Shown: one piece after another, positions 1 through 7,469 of the stretch
How the letters are laid out: every line of letters starts with the position of its first letter
How positions within the stretch are numbered: position 1 is the first letter of the stretch
Assembly (NCBI RefSeq): GCF_015689175.1
Contig: NZ_CP065047.1
Location: 4,464,001-4,528,000, forward strand
Length of the DNA: 64,000 nt
Origin: Mycobacterium kubicae
GTDB taxonomy: Bacteria; Actinomycetota; Actinomycetes; Mycobacteriales; Mycobacteriaceae
Direction of reading: 5' to 3'
Notes under the pieces: model-generated
What the model was told of the DNA's origin: nothing
Seen by the model: only the letters and a program-made list of their open reading frames with translations
Database searches by the model: none
Position numbers and translations under genes: made by a program

Positions 1-228
1 TTTGCGGATCGCGTCGGCCAGCGCCAGGGCGCTCTCCTCGGTCAATTCCAGCGCGACGCGCGCGGACGGGCCCAGCTCGGGGTTGATGACGTCGATGTTG
101 ACGGTGTGGGTGTACGGGGCGTGGACCGCATGGTCGACGTACACGGTCGCGCGGTTGGCGTCGAACCATCCGGTGGCGCCTTTGCCGCTGCCGTCGATCG
201 AGAGGTGTTCGGACAGATGAGTGCACAT
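1..228 (-). CDS. DUF6295-like small protein (3' end beyond window)
   Basis: The gene reads leftward from an ATG at 228-226 and is open for 76 codons to the window edge, so its C-terminus is missing. The protein begins MCTHLSEHLSIDGSGKGATG and contains a WFDANRATVYVDHAVHAP stretch and a DVINPELGPSARVALEL stretch. From memory this pattern fits the small DUF6295 family of actinobacteria, which has no assigned function. The start lies 14 bp from the 3' end of the hydrolase gene on the same strand, so the two may be co-transcribed. The family assignment is by recognition only. Confidence 0.7.
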   Translation of the reverse strand, partial: MCTHLSEHLSIDGSGKGATGWFDANRATVYVDHAVHAPYTHTVNIDVINPELGPSARVALELTEESALALADAIRK

Positions 229-241
229 GGGTTGGGAGTTC

Positions 242-997
242 CTAGCCTTTCAGATGGGTCGCGAAGAATTCGTCGATGCGGCGCCAGCCGTCCACCGCCG
301 CCTCGGGGCGGTACGCCGGACGGTCGACGGAGAAGAAGGCATGGCCGGCGCCCTCGTAAGACTTGAATTCGTGCGCCTTACCCAGCCTGGTCAATTCCTC
401 GGCCAAGGTGGCCACCGCGGGCGGCGCGGGGAACGGGTCGTCGACACCGAAGAGCCCGAGCAGCGGGCAGCTCAAATCGGGCGCCAGATGCAGGATCGGT
501 TTGATGGCGCGGGGCACTCGTTCGGGTGGGTCCTCGACGACGAAGCCGCCGTAGCAGTCCACCGCGGCATCGAATGGCAACGAGCAGGCGGCCAGGAAGG
601 CGTGTCGCCCGCCCGAACAGTGCCCGATGACGCCGAATTTCCCAGTTGCGCCGGGCAACGATCGCAGGTGTTCCACCGCGCCGGCGACGTCGCCGACCAG
701 TCGTTCGTCGGGTACTCCACCGGCCGCCCGCGCCGCGGCCGCCGCGTCGTCGGGATCAGCGCCCGGGGCCTCCCGGGAGTAGAGGTTGGGGGCCAGCACG
801 TGATAGCCGCTGTCGGCCAGGCGCCGGACGAATTCCTTTGTCTCCCGGTCATATCCGGGCATGTGGTGGATCCAGACGATCCCGCCGCGAGACCCCTCCG
901 CCAGCGGGATGGCTCGGTAGGCCTCGATCTCGTCGCTGCCATGGCCGGTGATGGTGATGGTTTCTGCGCGAATGGCGTCTGGGCTGATTGCGGTCAT
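242..997 (-). CDS. dienelactone hydrolase family protein
   Basis: The 251-residue product is a typical length for the dienelactone hydrolase family (alpha/beta hydrolases, probably cytosolic). The nucleophile elbow GHCSGG places the catalytic Cys at residue 127. Asp186/Asp187 in GVDDPF and His219 in GAGHAFF complete the Cys-Asp-His triad. HHMPGYD near residue 45 precedes the usual oxyanion-hole region. The natural substrate cannot be read from the sequence; the family cleaves lactones and related esters. No signal peptide is visible. The DUF6295-like gene lies 14 bp downstream on the same strand. Confidence 0.9.
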   Translation of the reverse strand: MTAISPDAIRAETITITGHGSDEIEAYRAIPLAEGSRGGIVWIHHMPGYDRETKEFVRRLADSGYHVLAPNLYSREAPGADPDDAAAAARAAGGVPDERLVGDVAGAVEHLRSLPGATGKFGVIGHCSGGRHAFLAACSLPFDAAVDCYGGFVVEDPPERVPRAIKPILHLAPDLSCPLLGLFGVDDPFPAPPAVATLAEELTRLGKAHEFKSYEGAGHAFFSVDRPAYRPEAAVDGWRRIDEFFATHLKG

Positions 998-1113
998 CGC
1001 GATGCTCCTCGTTTCGCGGGCGCCCGAGGGCTGGTTCGGGCCGACCCATCGGGAACCAAAGTATCCGAAACAGGGTGCTGTGGTGGGCCAGCAAACCGAG
1101 TAGCCTTCGACCC

Positions 1114-1638
1114 GTGGCGCTTCGACGGGACAGCCCTATCCGCGGTCGCAAACTACGGCTGGATGAAGCGCTCCTCGAGCGTGGCCTGATGACCCCGGTC
1201 GGGTATCAATTCCTGCTGCACCTTGCGCCGCGCATCGACAAAGCAGTGATCCCTCGGACCAGGGGGCGGCTGAGCTGCGCCGGTCTCGACAAAGTCGGCC
1301 TAGTTACCTCGACCGGGGCCAAATCGGGCCAGCCGCGCAGTCAACCGCTGGCATTGATCGAGGTGCCCGAGGGCCTGCTGGCGATCGGATCCAACTATGG
1401 GCGGCCTCAACATCCGGCGTGGAGCGCCAACCTGCTTGCCCACCCCGACTGCACCGTGGAGTTCAAGGGTCCGCCGCAGCGGTACCGGGCCGAGCTGCTC
1501 ACCGGCCAGCGGCGCGCCGCCGCGTGGGACACCGCCGTCGACTACTACGCCGGCTATGAGCGCTACCGCGCCAGCTGCGCGCCCCGGGAGATCAGGGTCT
1601 TTCTGCTGCGCCCCACCTCGGCGAAACCGCGTGCCTAG
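1114..1638 (+). CDS. nitroreductase family deazaflavin-dependent oxidoreductase
   Basis: The product is about 174 residues from the GTG at 1114; an ATG at 1189 would give 149. The core VTSTGAKSGQPRSQPLALIE followed by GSNYG, HPAWSANLLAHPDC and a YAGYERYRA block is the signature of the F420-binding Ddn-like split-barrel family, which uses deazaflavin F420H2 to reduce quinones, nitro compounds or other small molecules. The reading frame stays open upstream to 988, but that part does not look like this family. Neither candidate start has a strong ribosome binding site. The 3' end overlaps the convergent lipoprotein gene by 4 bp. The family is clear; substrate and start are uncertain. Confidence 0.82.
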   Translation: MALRRDSPIRGRKLRLDEALLERGLMTPVGYQFLLHLAPRIDKAVIPRTRGRLSCAGLDKVGLVTSTGAKSGQPRSQPLALIEVPEGLLAIGSNYGRPQHPAWSANLLAHPDCTVEFKGPPQRYRAELLTGQRRAAAWDTAVDYYAGYERYRASCAPREIRVFLLRPTSAKPRA

Positions 1639-3230
1639 CCGACTTTGATCGGGATGGTCGCCGATTCCGTCTTGGCCGGCAGCTTGGTGGTGTCGATGAC
1701 CAGGAACTCGCCATTGTCCTGGCTGCCGTTGGGCAGCACTTTGGGCTTGAGGGAAAACGGCGGGGTGTCCGATGCCAGTCCCGCGAGCCCGAAATCGCTG
1801 TCGTTGGCGAGGATTAACGTGTCACCGCCGTCGGGGGTGATCATGCCTTCGATCTTGTCGTGCCCGAAGAAGTCACCGTCGCCCGACAGCGAACGCAGCA
1901 GAGCGCCGACGTCCAATTTGAGCGTCTTGGCGGCCGCGGTGACCCCGATGATCTTCAGTTTGACGACGGCGTCGGCATCGGTGCTGCCGCCGACCAATGT
2001 TTCGATCGGGGCGCCGTTGATGAGCAGCCCGCCGCCTTCGGCCTGGTAGGACGCGTTCGGCACGGTCGCGCGGGGACCGATGTCGGTGGCCGAGCTGACG
2101 TCGGCGAGGTAGACCTTCTTGTTGCCGCCCGGTGCAAACTTGTTGTCGCGCTCGTCGACCAGAAACGTGGTGGCGTTCAACGCGGTGATGTCCGATACCG
2201 ACACGTTGGATTCCTGCGGATTGGCCAGCGGATACAGGTATTCGTGCACGTTGTCCCGGTTGACCAGGCTGACGGTCACGATGCGCACGACGGGGACGTT
2301 CGTCGCCGGGCCATTGAGTCCCGGGGTTTGCAGCGCCGACTGCATGATGCCCACCAGCGTGGTGCCATCCGGGGTGACCGTCAGCCCCTCCAGACCGCGG
2401 TTGGGGATGCGCAGCGACAGCTCGCGCGGCAGCGTCCCGTCGAACGGCGAAAGTCGTTCCAGCTCTTGACCGTTGGCGTCGAAGTGAATGATGTAGGGAC
2501 CGTATTCGTCGGCGACCCAGAAGGTGCCGTCGGGCCTGGCGACCAGGCCTTCGGGGTCTACGCCGTAGTCCGAGGACGGCAGCGGCGCCCCGGTGAGGTC
2601 GACGAGCGCCTCGCCGGTGGTGCCGCGCCCTTCGACCAGCCCCACCAACGGTGAACCGTCGGGGCCGTGCAGCGTGATGGTCCGTTCCACCGTCGCGACG
2701 CCGTCGGAGAGCTTGAGTTTGGCGATCTGCGGATGAAAGTCCGGTACCGGCAACACCTTTTCGTTGGGGGTGCGCCCGTCGACGTTGGGTCCCCGATCGG
2801 TCAAGCCGTAGATCTCGTCGCTGCTGCCGGGCACCGCGGCGATCCCCGAACCGTGCGCGGCGGCCTTGACGGCGACGCTGCCGATGGTGGTCAGGGGCAG
2901 TTGGTTTTCGGCGTAGAGCTTGACGGCCCGGCTGAGGGTGACCGGAAGTTGATCGGTTCCGGTGAACCCGGCGTCGGGGGTGTAGACCACCGCACCGTTG
3001 GGTCCGTACGTGATGCGGCCGTGCGCAGGTTTACCGAAGGCAACCGGTGTTACACCGCCCGTCGCGGCCAGCAACTGCGCCGGCCCGACCGTCAGCGCCG
3101 CCCCGGACGCCGTCCGCAGCGCCAGGGTGCCCGAATATGCGGCCTGAGGTCCGGACGTGCTGCTCGACGAGCAGCCCGAAACCACCAGAGCCGCGACGGC
3201 CGCGACCCACCATCTGTGTGTCATACGCAT
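1635..3230 (-). CDS. esterase-like (phytase-type beta-propeller) lipoprotein
   Basis: The 531-residue product has a short hydrophobic leader and a VVSGC lipobox with the lipidated Cys at residue 20, so it is a predicted exported lipoprotein. A Ser-rich linker follows, then a region of about 90 residues resembling a cadherin/Big-like domain (YGPNGAVVYTPDAGFTGTD). From about residue 125 the body resembles the 'esterase-like activity of phytase' domain: GSSDEIYGLTDRGPN, GVDPEGLV, FWVADEYGPY and NRGLEGLTVTPDG are typical blade motifs. Members are suspected phosphodiesterases or phosphatases, but activity is not established for this protein. It is convergent with the nitroreductase-like gene. Confidence 0.82.
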   Translation of the reverse strand: MRMTHRWWVAAVAALVVSGCSSSSTSGPQAAYSGTLALRTASGAALTVGPAQLLAATGGVTPVAFGKPAHGRITYGPNGAVVYTPDAGFTGTDQLPVTLSRAVKLYAENQLPLTTIGSVAVKAAAHGSGIAAVPGSSDEIYGLTDRGPNVDGRTPNEKVLPVPDFHPQIAKLKLSDGVATVERTITLHGPDGSPLVGLVEGRGTTGEALVDLTGAPLPSSDYGVDPEGLVARPDGTFWVADEYGPYIIHFDANGQELERLSPFDGTLPRELSLRIPNRGLEGLTVTPDGTTLVGIMQSALQTPGLNGPATNVPVVRIVTVSLVNRDNVHEYLYPLANPQESNVSVSDITALNATTFLVDERDNKFAPGGNKKVYLADVSSATDIGPRATVPNASYQAEGGGLLINGAPIETLVGGSTDADAVVKLKIIGVTAAAKTLKLDVGALLRSLSGDGDFFGHDKIEGMITPDGGDTLILANDSDFGLAGLASDTPPFSLKPKVLPNGSQDNGEFLVIDTTKLPAKTESATIPIKVG

Positions 3231-3295
3231 CGTTTAGCAAGCGAAGTTGTCACGCTGGTGTACGGCAGCCAGCGAAAAACCCGTGCTCGCAACGT

Positions 3296-4078
3296 TTATC
3301 GGCGCTTATCGCGCACCTTGTACGTCGAGGGCCAGGATTTCCGCGATTCGTCGCCGGTCAGGGGAGTCCCCATCCCCCCGACTTTGACATTGTAGGCCTC
3401 CTTGCCTGGGCCGACTTCGCGGTTGGCGTGCTCCTGGGCGAGGTAGTACAGCTCGTCGATGGTGGCCTCGTCGTAGGCGACGAAGGAGGTCTCCCGTTCC
3501 AGGTCGTCGATGCCCACCAGCATCCGGTCGGGCAGGTACCGCGACGCCAGGGCAGCCAGGCCCAGCAGCGTGAACGGGATGACCCAGTAGCAGACGAACG
3601 ACAGTGGGGTCTTGGTGTCCAGGATCGTGGCGTCGCCCTGAACGAGCGGCGGGATCGCCGATGACACCGTCATGCCGGCGAACGCAGCGACCCAGACCCA
3701 GGTCAAGGTCTTGGTCACGCGCTGGAAGAGCGCCGTCTTGACGATGTCGGGTGGATGCTCGGCGGCGGCGAACTCGCGCACGAATGGCTTGTCGATCAAG
3801 ACGCCGACGAAGGCGACCAGGAAGATCCCCAGGTTGCTCAGCGGCTGTATCCAGCGTTCCATGAACGATTCGCTGAGCGCGAAGGTCAGCACCGTCAGCA
3901 CCACAAACGTTGCGACGCCGCCGATTTCGAGCGTTCTGCCCGGCTTGCCGGTGGCGCGCCCGACCGCGAACGCCGCCAGGGAGATCAGCAGCGCAATCCC
4001 CACGGCGGTGGCGAACGGGACGTTTCCGACCAATATCCAATAGACGATCCACGGCGCGAAACCAAAGAGCATGCCCAC
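3296..4078 (-). CDS. integral membrane protein of unknown function
   Basis: The 260-residue product has about six hydrophobic segments. They lie near residues 5-40 (two), 50-66, 80-98, 128-145 and 160-180, followed by a soluble C-terminal tail of about 75 residues containing DDLERETSFVAYDEATIDEL. I do not recognise an enzymatic motif. The layout resembles a conserved actinobacterial membrane protein family. The upstream side is the 130-bp tandem repeat region. Membrane location is well supported, function is not. Confidence 0.75.
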   Translation of the reverse strand: MGMLFGFAPWIVYWILVGNVPFATAVGIALLISLAAFAVGRATGKPGRTLEIGGVATFVVLTVLTFALSESFMERWIQPLSNLGIFLVAFVGVLIDKPFVREFAAAEHPPDIVKTALFQRVTKTLTWVWVAAFAGMTVSSAIPPLVQGDATILDTKTPLSFVCYWVIPFTLLGLAALASRYLPDRMLVGIDDLERETSFVAYDEATIDELYYLAQEHANREVGPGKEAYNVKVGGMGTPLTGDESRKSWPSTYKVRDKRR

Positions 4079-4140
4079 GAGGGGTCAGTCTATGACCGGG
4101 CGGGTGGCGTTACGTCAGCGGATGTATGTGTAACGGTTGG

Positions 4141-4512
4141 GGGGGTTGGGCCGCCCGGTGCTGCACCGAGTGTGCGTCCAGGGCGGCTGGTCACCGGGGT
4201 ACGCGCTCTGTGTGCACACTCGACGCCACCACCACACGCTCGACGCCGAGTGTGCGCTCATGGAGCGGTCGGCGGTCGGGCGTGCGTCCAGGGCGTCGAG
4301 TGTGCGGCCACGGCGGCTGATCACCGGGATACGCGCCCTACGTACACACTCGACGCCACCACCGCACCCTCGACGCCGAGTGTGCGCTCATGGAGCGGTC
4401 GGCGGTCGAGCGTGCGTCCAGGGCTTCCGGCGTGCACCCACGGCGGCCGATCACCGGAAATGCCGCCCTACGTACACACTCGACGCCACCACCGCACCTT
4501 CGATGTCGAGCG
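4141..4512. repeat. 130-bp tandem repeat array with internal inverted repeats
   Basis: The unit starting TCACCGG recurs at 4191, 4321 and 4451, a period of exactly 130 bp. There are two full units, a partial third to about 4512, and a partial unit before 4191. Within each unit ACACTCGACGCC recurs, and its reverse complement GGCGTCGAGTGT occurs at 4293-4304, so the array can form hairpins. GTGCGTCCAGGGC recurs at 4172, 4282 and 4412 as a sub-repeat. A long open frame across it is only a by-product of the high-G+C repeat. It fills the space between the membrane protein and monooxygenase genes. Confidence 0.9.
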
Positions 4513-4620
4513 GCCGCGCCCAAAGCCGTGCGACATCTGGCGAACTTATTCATCAGACGATGATTTCCTGCTACGCTGGCAGTAATTCAGCAAGCGATGA
4601 TTTATGGGAGGCGGGCTCGG

Positions 4621-6051
4621 ATGTTTACCGCAGACGTAATCGTGGTGGGTGCCGGACCGACCGGTTTCATGCTGGCGTGCGAACTCGCGATGCGCGGTAT
4701 CGACGTGCAACTGCTCGACGAGCGCAGCGGGATACCGAACATCACGCGAGCGTTCGGCGTGCATGCCCGCACGCTGGAACTGCTCGACGCACGAGGGCTG
4801 GCCGATGCGCTACTGGCCCGTGGCCTTCCGGTGGACCAGGTGGCACCTGCCCCCGGCGCGGTGCTCGATCTCCGCGAGCTCCCGACTCGCTATCGGATGG
4901 TGCTGATGGCACCGCAGAGCCTCACCGAACAGGTGTTGAGCGCTCGCGCGGCAGAACTCGGCGTCCAAATCAACTATGGCGCAAAGGTTGTCGGATTAGA
5001 GCAGGACGACGACGGCGTCGCGGTCCAATTAGCCGACGGCACCCAACGCCGCGCGCGCTACGTCGTCGGCTGCGACGGCGCACACAGCGCCGTGCGCGAA
5101 CTAACCGGGATCGACTTCACCGGCAAACAGTACGAGACCCACATCTTGCTGGCCGACGTACGGCTGGCGCAGCCCCCGGCCGGCGGGCTCTCCGCGGAAA
5201 ACAGCGCCGACGGCGTGGTGCTCATGGTGCCGTTCGGCGACGGCTGGTTCCGTGCGATCGCATGGGACCGGACGCGCGAACACGTGCCGCTCTCCGAGCC
5301 CGTCACCCTCGCCGAGATCAAGGGCGCGTTCCTGCGGATCGCGAAAACCGATTTCGGCATGACCGAGCTGCGATGGAGTTCGCGCTTTCTCTCCGAGCGG
5401 CGGCAGGCCAGGCGCTACCGCGTGGGACGGGTGTTCATCGCGGGGGACGCGGCACACGTGCATTCGCCGCTGGGCGCGCAGGGCATGAACACCGGCATCC
5501 AGGATGCGATGAATCTGGGCTGGAAGCTTGCGGCGGCGATCAACGGAACGGCCCCGGACTGGCTGCTCGACAGCTACCAAAGCGAGCGGCATCGCGTCGG
5601 CGCGCACGTGCTGAAGCTGACCGACGCTTTCAACCAGCTGGTGCTGGGCCGCAGCCCGTTGCGCCGGGGAATTCGGCGCGTCGCCATCACGCTGCTGCTG
5701 AAATTCGCGGTTTCCCGCCGGTTCGTGCTGGGCCGGATAAGCGGTATCGGCATCGGTTACCGGCGCCCGCGCGGCGCCCATCCGCTGACGGGTCAGCGGA
5801 TGCCCGACGTGCCGTGTTCAAGTGGTCGGCTCTACGAGTTGATGCGCGGCGGCGGCTTCGTCTTGGCGACGACCGACCGACACCTCGATCCGGGCCGCGA
5901 CGGCGTCACGGTGGCGGTGCATGCCGACCCAACACTTCCCCCAGCGGTGCTGGTCAGGCCGGACGGCTACGTCGCGTGGGCCGGTGCGGCGAACGACGTC
6001 TGGCCGGCGCTCGACCGCTGGTGCGGGAAGGCGCCGGTGAACCGACGCTGA
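4621..6051 (+). CDS. FAD-dependent aromatic-ring monooxygenase (PheA/TfdB-type)
   Basis: The 476-residue product has all class A flavoprotein monooxygenase fingerprints. VVGAGPTG at residues 8-15 binds the ADP part of FAD, GCDGAHSAVR is the DG motif, and VFIAGDAAHVHSPLGAQGMN is the GD motif that also contacts the flavin ribityl chain. A thioredoxin-like C-terminal region is weak. Such enzymes hydroxylate aromatic substrates with NAD(P)H and O2, and some relatives inactivate antibiotics; the substrate is unknown here. The ATG at 4621 is chosen over an in-frame upstream ATG at 4597 because GGGAGG near 4605-4610 sits at a suitable distance. No obvious regulator gene lies next to it. Confidence 0.88.
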   Translation: MFTADVIVVGAGPTGFMLACELAMRGIDVQLLDERSGIPNITRAFGVHARTLELLDARGLADALLARGLPVDQVAPAPGAVLDLRELPTRYRMVLMAPQSLTEQVLSARAAELGVQINYGAKVVGLEQDDDGVAVQLADGTQRRARYVVGCDGAHSAVRELTGIDFTGKQYETHILLADVRLAQPPAGGLSAENSADGVVLMVPFGDGWFRAIAWDRTREHVPLSEPVTLAEIKGAFLRIAKTDFGMTELRWSSRFLSERRQARRYRVGRVFIAGDAAHVHSPLGAQGMNTGIQDAMNLGWKLAAAINGTAPDWLLDSYQSERHRVGAHVLKLTDAFNQLVLGRSPLRRGIRRVAITLLLKFAVSRRFVLGRISGIGIGYRRPRGAHPLTGQRMPDVPCSSGRLYELMRGGGFVLATTDRHLDPGRDGVTVAVHADPTLPPAVLVRPDGYVAWAGAANDVWPALDRWCGKAPVNRR

Positions 6052-6206
6052 CGCCGGCCGACGTGCTCGAAGCGCAGCCAGCCGCCACAAATCTTAGCGG
6101 GCCGGTTCGGGCACGTGTGTGATGATCGTGAATTGGGACGAGCTGCGCCCGCGACCTGGTGGCGGGGTGCGTTCTCGTCCATGTGCGTTGTCGTTAAGGA
6201 GTGGTG

Positions 6207-6975
6207 ATGAAATTCAAGCCCTTGACCGCCCAAGACCTGCGATTGAACGAGCAAGCTGGGGCGGTGGCCGCCAGTGTGCTCAACCTTCCGGTCGAGGCGG
6301 CCGCACGCTGCGAGCAGCAGTCGACGACATCGATCCAGATGTATCCCTCTGGCGGCGGCGAGGTGTACTCCCGACGTGTGTCGAATGGGACCGGTTTGCC
6401 GAAGCGCTTCATCCTCGCTGTGACCCGGGATCATGTTCACGCGCTGGAAGACAAGCAGCGTCGTGGTGAGCTGGTCGGTGGTGCTGTGCTGAAAAGTTGG
6501 GAGCGCAATGGCTTTCGCGCTCAACTGGGCAATGCCGGCATGGGCGCTGGGCCGCCCGGCGACCGGCAGTTACTCATGCTCTGGTTGCCCATAGACGCAG
6601 CCAGCAGCGAGATTGCGCAGCCGGGTCGCCCAGCAACGGGCCGCGGCGGGTCAGCGGGCTCCTGGCGTGCCACACAGCTTCGTCCTAGCGAAAGACGGAC
6701 CTAGCCGGCGCGTCGTTGATGCACTCGGGGCGACGGTGATCGGGTCGTCACAGGATCACCCGAAAGTCACTATCGGCAACAACGCCAAGATTCGAATCGC
6801 CCCTGGCGCAAACGTGAGAATTGGCGGCCAGCGGATCCAGGACTTGGCCGCGTCGCCTGCGGCCACATCTTCTGCCGCTCAACGGTTACAGGAGCTTGAG
6901 ACACTTCGCGCCGGCGGGCTGGTCACCCAGGCTGAGTACGAAAGCAAGCGTCAGCAGATCATCGCCGAACTGTAG
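6207..6975 (+). pseudogene. SHOCT-domain protein with an apparent frameshift
   Basis: A strong AAGGAG (6196-6201) precedes the ATG at 6207. The frame reads a plausible protein (MKFKPLTAQDLRLNEQAGA...) as far as about 6620, then becomes low-quality and stops at 6704. The +1 frame takes over from 6622 (RVAQQRAAAGQRAPGVP) and continues through a beta-rich stretch to a typical SHOCT tail, LQELETLRAGGLVTQAEYES, ending at 6975. Skipping one C near 6621 joins the parts into one protein of about 255 residues. SHOCT is a short C-terminal oligomerisation-type motif. A decayed gene or a sequencing error are both possible. It lies just outside the island, 15 bp before attL. Confidence 0.65.
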
Positions 6976-6990
6976 CCGCGCCGAGCGTCT

Positions 6991-7029
6991 GTGCCCCCAG
7001 TCGGACTCGAACCGACACTTGACGGATTT
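6991..7029. repeat. attL, 39-bp copy of the tRNA-Leu 3' half
   Basis: These 39 bases are identical to 44657-44695, running from the T-arm and acceptor stem back to the anticodon loop of the tRNA-Leu on the minus strand. After 7029 the sequence diverges (AGTGC here, TAAGT at the right copy), so no complete tRNA exists here. This is the expected left scar of integration into the 3' end of a tRNA gene. Confidence 0.92.
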
Positions 7030-7469
7030 AGTGCTCTACCTGGTGATTTGTAGTTAGCGGTCGGCGATGGCTTTGCTTGAAAAATGCGCCTCGAGCTGCG
7101 CAGAGAGTGACGATTGAGATTGGTTGTTGTTGGCTGCCGTCGAGTGGTCTGCGGACTGTCTGCGGACTGGAATGCTTGCGTACCTGGGCGCAGAGAGGCT
7201 TGTTCAGCGATGCCTTATTCGTAGAACCTCGGCCGCTTGGCGACTCCGGAAACTCCGAAATTCGAGTACTTAGCGTGTGGCTAGTCTTCGGCCCTGAGGT
7301 AATGGGCGGTTAATTCTCAACCGTGGAATCGCAGAACTCAAGCTGCCCGCCTGACCCGAGAAAAGCCGCACGACCGGTTCCGGCACTGCGCTACCTCACC
7401 CAATCAGTTTGCCGGTCTCCCCTCGTTTGGCCTCTCGCATGAGAGATTACAACCGCTTGTTTTGAGCTC
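7030..7469. other. island left-end intergenic region, no convincing gene
   Basis: This 440-bp stretch follows attL. Short frames exist but none has a credible start or protein-like composition. It contains the TGCGGACT repeat pair at 7150-7168 and is visibly more A/T-rich than the backbone. It is likely recombination-site DNA plus the 3' untranslated region of the leftward KGG-ATPase operon, which ends at 7470. Confidence 0.6.
7150..7168 (+). promoter_or_regulatory. paired TGCGGACT repeats, left island end
   Basis: TGCGGACT occurs at 7150-7157 and 7161-7168, separated by GTC, giving an 11-bp period (about one helical turn). The same arrangement with spacer GAC occurs at 44579-44597 near the other end, in the same orientation. 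Such phased repeats beside att cores suit arm-type binding sites for the integrase or excisionase. This role is inferred. Confidence 0.55.

Noticed and set aside
4191..4512. Possible CRISPR array
   Set aside because: The repeats are contiguous 130-bp units without unique spacers and there are no cas genes.
4546..4610. Two GATGATTT-type repeats before the monooxygenase as a TetR-type operator
   Set aside because: The repeats are direct and imperfect, and no adjacent regulator gene exists.
4137..6122. 661-codon frame on the plus strand
   Set aside because: It runs through the 130-bp repeat and then reads the monooxygenase gene out of frame; the composition is Arg-rich noise.
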